From an uncultured Lysobacteraceae bacterium (GTDB taxonomy: Bacteria > Pseudomonadota > Gammaproteobacteria > Xanthomonadales > Rhodanobacteraceae): a stretch of 5,803 bases of DNA. The notes beneath the pieces were generated by a model. That model saw only the letters and a program-made list of their open reading frames with translations. It was not told where the DNA came from and did not search any database. The stretch spans positions 1-5,803 of the forward strand of contig CAMLLF010000288.1 of assembly GCA_946480705.1 (NCBI GenBank). The letters run 5' to 3'. The translations under genes and the position numbers were made by a program. How positions within the stretch are numbered: position 1 is the stretch's first letter; the number at the start of each line of letters is the position of its first letter. Shown in pieces: positions 1 through 5,564 of this stretch.

Positions 1-230
1 GTCGGACGTTCGCGCGCGATGACGTCGGCGAGCGCGGCGGGATCGAGCATGCTGATCACGTGCGAGCGGTGCGCGACCTGCATGGCCGGCGCGTTCGCAT
101 AGCGGTCAACCGCGATGACCTCGACCGCATAGCGCTGCGCTTCGATCGCGACTTCCTTGCCGAGTTCGCCCGAGCCCAGCAGCAGCAGACGCAGCGCGCC
201 GGGCGAGCCCGGAGTACCGAACGGTTTCAT
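1..230 (-). CDS. purT: Formate-dependent phosphoribosylglycinamide formyltransferase (PurT), N-terminal part; gene continues beyond the left edge
   Basis: PurT uses formate and ATP to formylate glycinamide ribonucleotide (GAR) in the third step of purine synthesis, in the cytoplasm. Read leftward from the ATG at 230, the first 76 codons are visible. They begin [20 protein letters not shown] and continue with [34 protein letters not shown] and SHVISMLD. From memory this follows the E. coli PurT N-terminus almost residue for residue: the GSGELGKE nucleotide-binding loop (about residues 19-26) and the [17 protein letters not shown] block of the ATP-grasp preATP domain. The ATP-grasp core lies outside the window. 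The start is supported by homology and by a modest GGAA about 8 bases upstream. The gene is divergent from the transglutaminase-like gene, and a TACAAT hexamer at 260-265 is a candidate -10. Nothing looks broken in the visible part. The PurT assignment is very secure; completeness cannot be judged. Confidence 0.95.
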   Translation of the reverse strand, partial: MKPFGTPGSPGALRLLLLGSGELGKEVAIEAQRYAVEVIAVDRYANAPAMQVAHRSHVISMLDPAALADVIARERP

Positions 231-259
231 GGGGTGTTCCGAGGAAGATAAAGACCGCG

Positions 260-265
260 ATTGTA
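260..265 (-). promoter_or_regulatory. Candidate -10 box (TACAAT) for purT
   Basis: On the minus strand the hexamer TACAAT differs from TATAAT at one base and lies 29 bases upstream of the purT ATG. It predicts a start of transcription near 253 and a leader of about 20 bases. No good -35 hexamer is seen 16-18 bp upstream (around 282-289), so this rests on the -10 alone. It is one of very few AT-rich spots in the divergent gap. Confidence 0.3.
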
Positions 266-285
266 CTTGGAGCTTTTCCCGCACT

Positions 286-292
286 GGGAGGA
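286..292 (+). promoter_or_regulatory. Strong Shine-Dalgarno (GGGAGGA) ahead of an alternative start of the transglutaminase-like gene
   Basis: GGGAGGA is followed by five bases and then ATG at 298-300. That ATG is in frame with the downstream transglutaminase-like gene and would add 24 residues to the start chosen here (370). The ATG at 370 has no visible Shine-Dalgarno. The site therefore bears directly on which start is used: it argues for 298, while the shape of the signal peptide argues for 370. Confidence 0.5.
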
Positions 293-369
293 CCGGCATG
301 CATTCCCCGCCCGCGGCTCTGGCAAACTCACGATCGCGCCTCCCCTACCCCAGCCGGTCCTGTCCCCTC

Positions 370-1836
370 ATGCGCCGATCCGTTCGCGTCGTCCGTTGGT
401 TGCTCGCCTCGCTGATCACCCTTGCCGCCTGCGGCGCCGTCGCACGGGCTGCGGTCGAGGAAACCTGGATGACCGTCACGCTCGACGGTCGCAAGATCGG
501 CCACATGCTGAACCAGCGCGAGGCCGGCGCCGATCGCATCGTGACCACGCAGGCGATGAACCTCAGCATCGAGCGCGCCGGCATCGTCGTCGCGCTCGAA
601 GTCAGCGAGACGCACGAGGAAACGCCGGCCGGCAAGCCGCTCGCATTCCGCACGCATTCGCGCATGTCGGGCGTGGAGTCCACGAGCGAAGGCACGGTCG
701 ATGCCGACGGCACGATCCGCGTGACGAACAGCGTCGGCGGGCTCAGTCAGAACAAGACCGTGACCTGGCCCAAGGGCGCGCTGTTCAGCGAAGGACTTCG
801 GCTCGAAGCGATCGGGCGCGGACTCAAGCCCGGCACGCGCTATGAAAGCCTCGCGTTCCAGGCGTTGAATCTCGAAGCGTTTCCGCTGACGACGACGATC
901 AAGCCGGCCGAATACGTCGACGTCCCCGGCGGCCGGCGCGAACTGTTTCGCGTCGAGCGCGAGCTGAAGCTGCCCGGCCTGCCGCTGACGAGCACGGACT
1001 GGATCGACAAGGATTACCACGTGCGCAAGGTGACCATGTCGCAGCTCGGTCTCAAGCTCGAAGTACTGGCCTGCGACAAGGCCTGCGCGCTCGCGCCGAA
1101 TCAGCCCGGCGACGCGCTGCAGCAGGCGCTGGTTGCGGCGCCGCGGTCGCTGCGCCGCGACGATCTCGAGCGTCCGCTGCGCTATCGCCTGGGCGCGCGC
1201 GAACGCGCCGCACAACTGAGCTTCCCGCCGACCGGCGAGCAGAAAGTGGAACGCCGCGGCAACGACTACGTCGTCACCGTGTCGCCGCAGCCGCGCGCCG
1301 GCGCCGAGCCGCCACCGGTCGCCGCCGACAGCCAGCCCAACGCGTGGCTGCAGTCGGGCGCCGCGGAAATCGTGCAGCTCGCGAAACAGGCGTCCCCCGG
1401 CGACAAGCAGCCGGCAGCGCGCATGCGCGAACTCGAAGCCTTCGTGTTCGGCTACATCGACAAGAAGAGCCTCAGCGTCGGCTACGCGTCGGCGCTGGAA
1501 ACCGCGAAGTCGCGCCAGGGCGACTGCACCGAGCACGCGCTGCTGTTGGCCGCGCTCGGCCGCGCGCACGGCATTCCGACGCGCATCACGACCGGACTCG
1601 CGTTCGTCGAATCCTTCGGCAACGCCGAGCGCGTGTTCGTGCCGCACGCCTGGGTGCAGGCGTGGATCAACGGCCGCTGGCAGAGCTTCGATGCGGCGCT
1701 CGGCCGCTTCGACACGGGCCACATCGCGCTCGGTGTCGGCGACGGCGATCCGTGGCGCTTCTTTTCCGGCGTGACGACGCTCGGCAACCTGCGCGTCGAC
1801 GCGATCGAACCGGCGACCGCGGCGACGGCGCAATGA
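370..1836 (+). CDS. Exported protein with C-terminal transglutaminase-like domain
   Basis: The 488-residue product starts with an export signal: basic n-region MRRSVRVVR, then a hydrophobic stretch WLLASLITLAACGAVARA. Cleavage by signal peptidase I after ARA (about residue 27) is plausible. LAAC (Cys21) also fits a lipobox, so an outer-membrane lipoprotein cannot be excluded. Residues about 30-240 look beta-rich and are not assigned to a family; they hold a close Cys pair (C235, C239). Residues about 365-470 carry the papain-like transglutaminase core with Cys386 in GDCTEHA, His426 in PHAWVQAW and Asp441 in FDAAL, in the right order and spacing, so the catalytic triad is intact. Such domains act as cysteine proteases, amidases or cross-linkers; the substrate is unknown. 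A Shine-Dalgarno-supported in-frame ATG at 298 would give 512 residues. The open frame continues upstream to 157, but that part overlaps purT antisense and is unlikely to be coding. The stop overlaps the start of the next gene. Confidence 0.88.
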   Translation: MRRSVRVVRWLLASLITLAACGAVARAAVEETWMTVTLDGRKIGHMLNQREAGADRIVTTQAMNLSIERAGIVVALEVSETHEETPAGKPLAFRTHSRMSGVESTSEGTVDADGTIRVTNSVGGLSQNKTVTWPKGALFSEGLRLEAIGRGLKPGTRYESLAFQALNLEAFPLTTTIKPAEYVDVPGGRRELFRVERELKLPGLPLTSTDWIDKDYHVRKVTMSQLGLKLEVLACDKACALAPNQPGDALQQALVAAPRSLRRDDLERPLRYRLGARERAAQLSFPPTGEQKVERRGNDYVVTVSPQPRAGAEPPPVAADSQPNAWLQSGAAEIVQLAKQASPGDKQPAARMRELEAFVFGYIDKKSLSVGYASALETAKSRQGDCTEHALLLAALGRAHGIPTRITTGLAFVESFGNAERVFVPHAWVQAWINGRWQSFDAALGRFDTGHIALGVGDGDPWRFFSGVTTLGNLRVDAIEPATAATAQ

Positions 1837-2738
1837 GCCGCACGACGCGCGGCTTCGGCGCGCTCGCACTCATGCTCGCCGCGACCGCCGCCGATGCGCA
1901 GCGCGTGCCGGACGTGGTCGCGCTCGTGCGCGACGGACGGCTCGGCGAAATCAGCGGCATGGCCGCATCGCCGCAGACAACCGGCCGCTTCTGGGTGCAC
2001 AACGATTCCGGCTCGCCGGCCGACGCGTTCGCGATCGACACCACAGGACGCGTGCAGGCGCAGCTGCGCGTCACCGGCGTCAAGCCGGTCGACTGGGAAG
2101 ACATGGCCGCCTTCGCGCTCGACGGCCGCTCGTGGCTGCTGCTCGCCGACACCGGCGACAACGGCGGCGTGCGCAAGCGCGTCGAACTCGTCGTCGTCGA
2201 GGAACCCGTCATCGCCGCCGACGCGCACGAGCTGTCGCTCAAGACGGCACCGGCTTGGCGCATCGCGTTCCGCTATGCCGACGAACCGCACGATGTGGAA
2301 GCCGTCGGCATCGACGTGCCCGGCGAGACCGTGCTGCTGCTGACCAAGCGCACGACGCCGCTGCAGATCTGGTCGCTGCCGCTGCGGCCGGGCAAGGACG
2401 CGGAAACCATCGCGACGCCCGTCGGCACGCTGCAGCCCGCCGACGAACTGCTGCCGACCGTGGATTTCGAACGCCGCCTGATGCCGGGCCGCCCGACCGC
2501 GCTGTCGATCAGCCGCGATGCGCGCCGCGCGGCCGTGCTGACCTACAACTCGGTCTGGATCTACGACCGTGCCGCGGGCGAGTCGTGGGCGCACGCGTTT
2601 GCCCGCAGGCCGCGCGCGTTTCCGATCGCGCTGCTCGCGCAGGCCGAGGCGATCGCGTTCGGCGCCGACAACGACACGGTCTATGTCACCGGCGAGCGCT
2701 GGCCGGTGCCGCTGTTGAAATTCGATGTGAGGCCGTGA
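1833..2738 (+). CDS. Exported beta-propeller-like protein of unknown function
   Basis: The 301-residue product has a signal peptide: MSRTTR, then hydrophobic GFGALALMLAATAADAQ, with likely cleavage after ADA (about residue 22). The mature part shows repeating blade-like units. These are LGEISGMAAS with HNDSG (56-60), VDWEDMA (87-90 is DWED) followed by LLLADTGDN (ADTGDN at 105-110), DVEAVGID (from 154) with LLLTK (to 172), a PTALSISRDARRAAVLTY unit, and a last AEAIAF...VYVTGE unit near the C-terminus. ADTGDN and the paired EA-I/V strands recall a widespread family of secreted propeller proteins without a settled function. The acidic loops could bind metal, which is inference. The ATG overlaps the TGA of the transglutaminase-like gene (ATGA) and has no clear Shine-Dalgarno, so translation is probably coupled and the two proteins may act in the same envelope process. 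Long antisense frames across this gene are GC-bias shadows. Confidence 0.85.
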   Translation: MSRTTRGFGALALMLAATAADAQRVPDVVALVRDGRLGEISGMAASPQTTGRFWVHNDSGSPADAFAIDTTGRVQAQLRVTGVKPVDWEDMAAFALDGRSWLLLADTGDNGGVRKRVELVVVEEPVIAADAHELSLKTAPAWRIAFRYADEPHDVEAVGIDVPGETVLLLTKRTTPLQIWSLPLRPGKDAETIATPVGTLQPADELLPTVDFERRLMPGRPTALSISRDARRAAVLTYNSVWIYDRAAGESWAHAFARRPRAFPIALLAQAEAIAFGADNDTVYVTGERWPVPLLKFDVRP

Positions 2739-2796
2739 CTGCGTTCGGACGTTCGGCGCGTTGACGGCGGCGAAATCGCGCATCGTGGCCATAACC

Positions 2797-2932
2797 GCGT
2801 AGGGCGCAATAACCGAAGGGCATTGCGCCGTCCTTTTTGCGCGTTGCGCCATCCACGGCTGCGTCGCCGCAGTTTCAGGAACGCGGCTTTCGGGGAGACG
2901 GCGCAATGCCCTTCGGTTATTGCGCCCTACGC
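2797..2932. repeat. REP doublet (REPIN) with perfect 36-bp inverted arms
   Basis: The arms 2797-2832 and 2897-2932 are exact reverse complements (36 of 36), separated by 64 bp. Each arm contains a REP unit: GTAG, the stem half GGCGCAAT, an 11-base loop and the return half ATTGCGCC. On the plus strand these are 2799-2802, 2803-2810, 2811-2821 and 2822-2829. The right arm holds the same unit on the minus strand, with GTAG at 2927-2930. The centre adds CGCGTT/AACGCG (2840-2845 with 2880-2885) and an apical CTGCG-TCGC-CGCAG hairpin (2859-2872), so the whole element can fold into one long hairpin. GTAG-headed palindromes in inverted pairs are the known form of REPINs, which are non-autonomous and spread by RAYT (REP-associated tyrosine transposase) proteins. 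No RAYT gene is in the window. The element lies between convergent genes, the usual location. Confidence 0.85.
2803..2838 (+). terminator. Possible intrinsic terminator formed by the left REP unit
   Basis: For rightward transcription the 8-bp REP stem (2803-2810 with 2822-2829) is followed four bases later by TTTTT at 2834-2838. This could end the transglutaminase-like/propeller transcript, whose last stop is at 2738. The loop is long (11 bases), the T-run is short and not adjacent to the stem, and the larger 36-bp inverted repeat may compete for folding, so the call is tentative. Confidence 0.4.
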
Positions 2933-4048
2933 CAGCCATTCGCTCAATGCGCTGCGTTCGCCGAGGGCGAGTCGCGCGAGTGCGCGGCCGCAGAGCGCGC
3001 CGAGGATGTTGCCGGTGCCGTCGTAGGCGCCGGTCGCGAAGACGCCGCGCGCGATCTCGCCGAACACCGGCAGTCCGCGCTGCGTGAAGGCGACGCGCGC
3101 GGACCAGCGGTGCGTGACCGCGGCGCGGCTGCCGAGACGATCGCGCAGCAAGGCATCGAGATGCGCTTGCACGCGCGGCGATACGCCGTCCGCGGCGCGC
3201 CATTCCTCGTCGCCGCCGAGATCGCGTCCGCCGCCGAGCGCGATGCGCCCGTCCGCGCGTTGCAGCCAGTAGTCGTTGCCGTCGCGGAAATACACCGGGC
3301 GCTGCAGCGTCACCGTCGCGTCGGGCGCCGTCGCGAGCATCTGCAGCCGCGCCGAATGCACCTCGCCGGCGAACTGCGGCAGCAGCGCTTCGAGACCGCC
3401 GTCGACGGCGACGAGCACGAGATCAGCGCGGACCGTGCGCCCGCTCGTCATCGTGACGACGCCCGGCGCGATGTCGCCGACCTCGCCCCGAAACAGCGCG
3501 ACATCCTGTGCGACGAGCGTCGCGGCCAGCTCGCGCCAGTAGCGGGCAGGATCGAACACGCCGTCGTCGGCGAACAGCACGCCGCGGCCTTCGGCGCCGA
3601 GATACGGCACGGCCGGCAGACCGTCGCGCTGCATCGCCTCGATCTGCGCGACGCAGTCGCGTTCTTCCTGCGCGTCGGCCGCGACGCGCAGCGAACCCGT
3701 CTGCCGGCAGACGTCCGGCGACTGCGCATAGCGCCGGGCCAGTTCGGAACGCGTCAACGCATAGATGCCGAGCGCACGCTCGCGGCCGTAGCGCTGCACG
3801 GCGTCATGGTAGAACGCGGCCTGACCCGCGAGCAGGAAGCCGCCGTTCGCGCCAGCCGCTCCGGCCGCGACGCCGTGGCGATCCACGCCGACGCAGCGCA
3901 GGCCCGCCTGCCGGCATTCCGCGAGCGCACTGAGCCCGCTGCCGCCGAGTCCGACGACGCAGACGTCGGCCCGCGCTGCGTCGGGCAGCGCGCCGAGTCC
4001 GAGGTCGAGCCCGTCGCGCCAGATCGATTCCGCCCGTGTTTCCCGCAT
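2927..4048 (-). CDS. FAD-dependent oxidoreductase of the D-amino-acid oxidase (DAO) family
   Basis: The 373-residue cytoplasmic flavoenzyme is of the glycine oxidase/DadA/PuuB type (DAO fold), which oxidises the C-N bond of amino acids or amines. The Rossmann loop is GLGGSG at 33-38, after the strand ADVCVV. Asp56 ends the second strand, where FAD ribose is bound. GAAGANGG at 63-70 matches the family's second FAD-contacting segment, and FATGAYDGTGN near 337-347 is the C-terminal FAD-binding block. Length is normal for the family (about 370-430). The substrate cannot be read from the sequence. The ATG at 4048 is chosen because AGGGG precedes it by about 5 bases; an in-frame ATG at 4078 would add ten residues but has no such site. 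The frame stays open to 5032 antisense to the SPFH gene, which is not meaningful. The stop codon TAG (2927-2929) lies inside the REPIN, so the extreme C-terminus may have been reshaped by the repeat. The gene is divergent from the SPFH operon and shares its control region. Confidence 0.9.
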   Translation of the reverse strand: MRETRAESIWRDGLDLGLGALPDAARADVCVVGLGGSGLSALAECRQAGLRCVGVDRHGVAAGAAGANGGFLLAGQAAFYHDAVQRYGRERALGIYALTRSELARRYAQSPDVCRQTGSLRVAADAQEERDCVAQIEAMQRDGLPAVPYLGAEGRGVLFADDGVFDPARYWRELAATLVAQDVALFRGEVGDIAPGVVTMTSGRTVRADLVLVAVDGGLEALLPQFAGEVHSARLQMLATAPDATVTLQRPVYFRDGNDYWLQRADGRIALGGGRDLGGDEEWRAADGVSPRVQAHLDALLRDRLGSRAAVTHRWSARVAFTQRGLPVFGEIARGVFATGAYDGTGNILGALCGRALARLALGERSALSEWLA

Positions 4049-4114
4049 GCCTGCCCCTGTCTGCGCCGCGCGCCGCATGGTAGCGGCTGGCCGTTGCTCA
4101 TGCCTGCTGGTCGC

Positions 4115-4143
4115 TTGTTGAACTGATATCAAATTGATATCGT
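4115..4143 (+). promoter_or_regulatory. Candidate promoter of the SPFH/Arc-like operon
   Basis: TTGTTG (4115-4120) and TATCGT (4138-4143) are separated by 17 bp and resemble sigma-70 -35 and -10 boxes with four matches each. Transcription would start near 4150, leaving a leader of about 20 bases with AGGAG (4157-4161) seven bases ahead of the ATG at 4169. Both boxes are weak. The GATATC dyad covers the spacer and part of the -10, so a bound repressor would block this promoter. Confidence 0.35.
4125..4141. promoter_or_regulatory. Putative operator: 17-bp dyad of two GATATC half-sites
   Basis: GATATCAA (4125-4132) and TTGATATC (4134-4141) are perfect inverted repeats around a single base, A4133. 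Each contains the self-complementary GATATC, and these two centres are 11 bp apart, about one helical turn. It is the most AT-rich stretch in the window. It lies in the divergent gap, 27 bases upstream of the SPFH start and about 77 bases upstream of the oxidoreductase start. Tandem short palindromes one turn apart are typical of operators for ribbon-helix-helix dimers, and such a protein is encoded by the second gene of the operon. Binding is inferred, not shown. Confidence 0.6.
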
Positions 4144-4168
4144 CCTCGCACACTCCAGGAGCGTCGCC

Positions 4169-5035
4169 ATGAACGAGAAAACCGCTTGGTCCCTGCCCGG
4201 CATTCCGGGCCTGATCGCCCTGCTCGCCGGCTATGCAATCGCCGCCGTCATCTTCTTCCAGGGCGCCGCCGCGCGCGATGCCGGCGGTCCGCTCGGCGGC
4301 ATCGTGATGTTCGTCGTCCTGAGCTTTCTGTCCAAGGGCTTCTTCCAGGTCCAGCCGAACCAGGGCAAGGTCATGCAGTTGTTCGGCCGCTATGTGGGCA
4401 CCGTGCGCGCCGAGGGGCTGCGCTGGACCAATCCGTTCTACGGCAAGAGCAACGTATCGCTGCGCGTGCGCAACTTCGAATCGTCCAAGCTCAAGGTCAA
4501 CGACAACGACGGCAATCCGATCGAGATCGCCGCGGTCGTGGTCTGGCAGGTCGTCGACACCGCCGAAGCGGTGTTCCAGGTCGACGACTACGAGAACTTC
4601 GTACAGATCCAGTCCGAAAGCGCACTGCGCCAGATGGCGACCAGCTATCCCTACGACGCGCACGACACGGGCGCGCCGAGCCTGCGCAGCCACGGCAAGG
4701 AAGTGAACCAGCATCTGCGCGACGAGATCCAGGAACGTCTCGGCAAGGCCGGCGTCGATGTCGTCGAGGCGCGCATCACGCATCTGGCCTATGCGCAGGA
4801 AATCGCCCAGGCCATGCTGCAGCGCCAGCAGGCCGGCGCGATCATCGCGGCCCGCACGCGCATCGTCGAAGGCGCCGTCAGCATGGTCGAGATGGCGCTC
4901 GAACAGCTCAGCAAGCGCGGCGTCGTCGAACTCGACGAAGAGCGCAAGGCGGCGATGGTGTCGAACCTGCTCGTCGTGCTCTGCGGCGAACGCGGCACCC
5001 AGCCGGTCGTGAATACCGGCACCCTGCACCACTGA
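4169..5035 (+). CDS. SPFH (stomatin/prohibitin/flotillin) domain membrane protein
   Basis: The 288-residue product has two hydrophobic N-terminal segments, about residues 12-30 ([19 protein letters not shown]) and 42-59 ([18 protein letters not shown]). A Band 7/SPFH domain follows, starting at [19 protein letters not shown] (about 61-79) with GLRWTNPF, the SLRVRNFES strand, [23 protein letters not shown], and a helical region [20 protein letters not shown]. The C-terminus ends [11 protein letters not shown], the usual end of this bacterial subfamily as I recall it, so the gene looks full length. SPFH proteins oligomerise on membranes and scaffold or protect other membrane proteins; the partner here is unknown. 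The start is firm: AGGAG at 4157-4161, seven bases from the ATG. It is first in an operon with the Arc-like gene, four bases downstream, and follows the putative GATATC operator. It is not the protease-linked HflK/HflC or QmcA type, because no protease or NfeD-like gene is adjacent. Confidence 0.95.
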   Translation: MNEKTAWSLPGIPGLIALLAGYAIAAVIFFQGAAARDAGGPLGGIVMFVVLSFLSKGFFQVQPNQGKVMQLFGRYVGTVRAEGLRWTNPFYGKSNVSLRVRNFESSKLKVNDNDGNPIEIAAVVVWQVVDTAEAVFQVDDYENFVQIQSESALRQMATSYPYDAHDTGAPSLRSHGKEVNQHLRDEIQERLGKAGVDVVEARITHLAYAQEIAQAMLQRQQAGAIIAARTRIVEGAVSMVEMALEQLSKRGVVELDEERKAAMVSNLLVVLCGERGTQPVVNTGTLHH

Positions 5036-5039
5036 CGCC

Positions 5040-5222
5040 GTGAGCGAGAAAAAAGCCTATCCGCTGCGCATCAATGCGGCCGTGCTCGACGCGATGCAGA
5101 CCTGGGCCGACGACGAACTGCGTTCGCTCAACGCGCAGATCGAGTACGTGCTGCGCGATGCGCTGCGCAAGAGCGGACGGCTGAAGTCCGCGGCAGAGGC
5201 CGAGCGCAAGAAAGGCGAATGA
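5040..5222 (+). CDS. Arc-like ribbon-helix-helix DNA-binding protein
   Basis: The 60-residue protein aligns along most of its length with the Arc repressor fold. Strand KAYPLRI (5-11) would pair in a dimer and enter the major groove. Helix A is about [15 protein letters not shown] (13-27) and helix B, after RSLN, is about [15 protein letters not shown] (32-46), followed by a lysine- and glutamate-rich tail. By alignment with Arc FNLRW, Arg10 matches the DNA-contacting Arg13, while Arc Asn11 becomes Pro8, so specificity will differ from Arc. This PLRI...[10 protein letters not shown] form recurs beside SPFH genes in many bacteria, as I recall. The start is GTG at 5040, four bases after the SPFH stop, with no visible Shine-Dalgarno, so expression probably depends on translational coupling. 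Likely role, by inference: regulator of its own operon through the upstream GATATC dyad. No toxin-like partner is seen, so an antitoxin role is less likely. Confidence 0.92.
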   Translation: MSEKKAYPLRINAAVLDAMQTWADDELRSLNAQIEYVLRDALRKSGRLKSAAEAERKKGE

Positions 5223-5225
5223 GTA

Positions 5226-5250
5226 CGCTGCCGGCGAAACGCCGGCGGTG
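5226..5250 (+). terminator. GC-rich 11-bp hairpin just after the Arc-like gene
   Basis: GCCGGCG (5230-5236), loop AAA and CGCCGGC (5240-5246) form a perfect 7-bp stem. Four more pairs (two G-C and two G-U) extend it to 11 bp from 5226 to 5250. It begins four bases after the stop at 5222. There is no T-run, so it is not a classic intrinsic terminator. It may act in Rho-associated ending or protect the 3' end of the operon mRNA. Confidence 0.45.
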
Positions 5251-5549
5251 CGACGCGTCAAGGCGCGACCGGCAACCGTTGCCCTCGCCGTCATCGGCGC
5301 AGCGCCGCGGTCCGGCATCGGCACGTCTGCCCGCCATCGGTGCGCTCGGCGTACGGCTGAGCACGACATCGCGGCCCGTGCGATTGTCGGCCACGCGATT
5401 CCCGCCTCGTGCTCGGCTATCTCTTGCGTTTGCGCGGCATCGAAGCCGCGATGCTCGCGCGGGCCGGTTCGCCTCTGGTCGCAACTGCGTACACGGAGGT
5501 AGAAAATTTCAATCGGCGGACAGGACGCTGGCGGCGCAGGCGTTCCTGT

Positions 5550-5562
5550 GGCGACAATCGCC
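5550..5562 (+). other. Small hairpin directly before the M15-like start
   Basis: GGCGA (5550-5554), loop CAA and TCGCC (5558-5562) form a 5-bp stem ending two bases before the ATG at 5565, where a Shine-Dalgarno would be expected and none is seen. It could hinder ribosome entry, or be chance in GC-rich DNA. It contains GACAAT (5553-5558), -10-like but without a -35. Confidence 0.25.
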
Positions 5563-5564
5563 GA

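Larger units (their letters stand above)
5223..5564. other. 342-bp stretch without a convincing gene
   Basis: This gap separates the Arc-like gene from the M15-like gene. All three plus frames give arginine- and serine-rich or cysteine-rich products without domain character. An ATG at 5219 overlaps the Arc-like stop (ATGA), and its frame stays open to the window end, but its product does not look like a protein. Another frame from GTG 5248 stops at TAG 5500-5502, then reads on to a TGA at 5566-5568 that overlaps the next start as ATGA. A broken third cistron is possible but unproven. Other contents are a strong hairpin (5226-5250), an AT-rich patch around 5500-5512, and GGAGGT (5495-5500) with no start codon at a useful distance. 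Confidence 0.5.

Noticed and set aside
157..369. N-terminal extension of the transglutaminase-like gene back to 157
   Set aside because: It overlaps purT in antisense, crosses the predicted purT promoter and has no protein-like sequence before the signal peptide. Only the 298 start remains a serious alternative.
328..1869. 513-codon minus-strand open frame antisense to the transglutaminase-like gene
   Set aside because: Its product is arginine-rich with no domain character, and the plus-strand gene has a signal peptide and an intact catalytic triad. It is a GC-bias shadow.
2742..2756. Tandem CGTTCGG repeat just after the propeller-like gene
   Set aside because: Two 7-base copies separated by one base are short enough to arise by chance in this composition, with no functional context.
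1482..3203. 573-codon minus-strand open frame crossing two genes and the REPIN
   Set aside because: It runs through unrelated features and a repeat, and the product has low-complexity arginine-rich composition; it is not a gene.
2837..4126. 429-codon plus-strand open frame opposite the oxidoreductase
   Set aside because: It is antisense to a clearly recognisable FAD-binding enzyme and gives an alanine/arginine-rich product without motifs.
2927..5032. 701-codon minus-strand open frame spanning the oxidoreductase and the SPFH region
   Set aside because: Only the part from 4048 downward resembles a protein family. The upstream part is antisense to the well-supported SPFH gene and is histidine/arginine-rich shadow sequence from GC-biased codons.
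5495..5500. GGAGGT as a Shine-Dalgarno in the gap before the M15-like gene
   Set aside because: No ATG, GTG or TTG follows at a usable distance; the next plausible start is 65 bases away.
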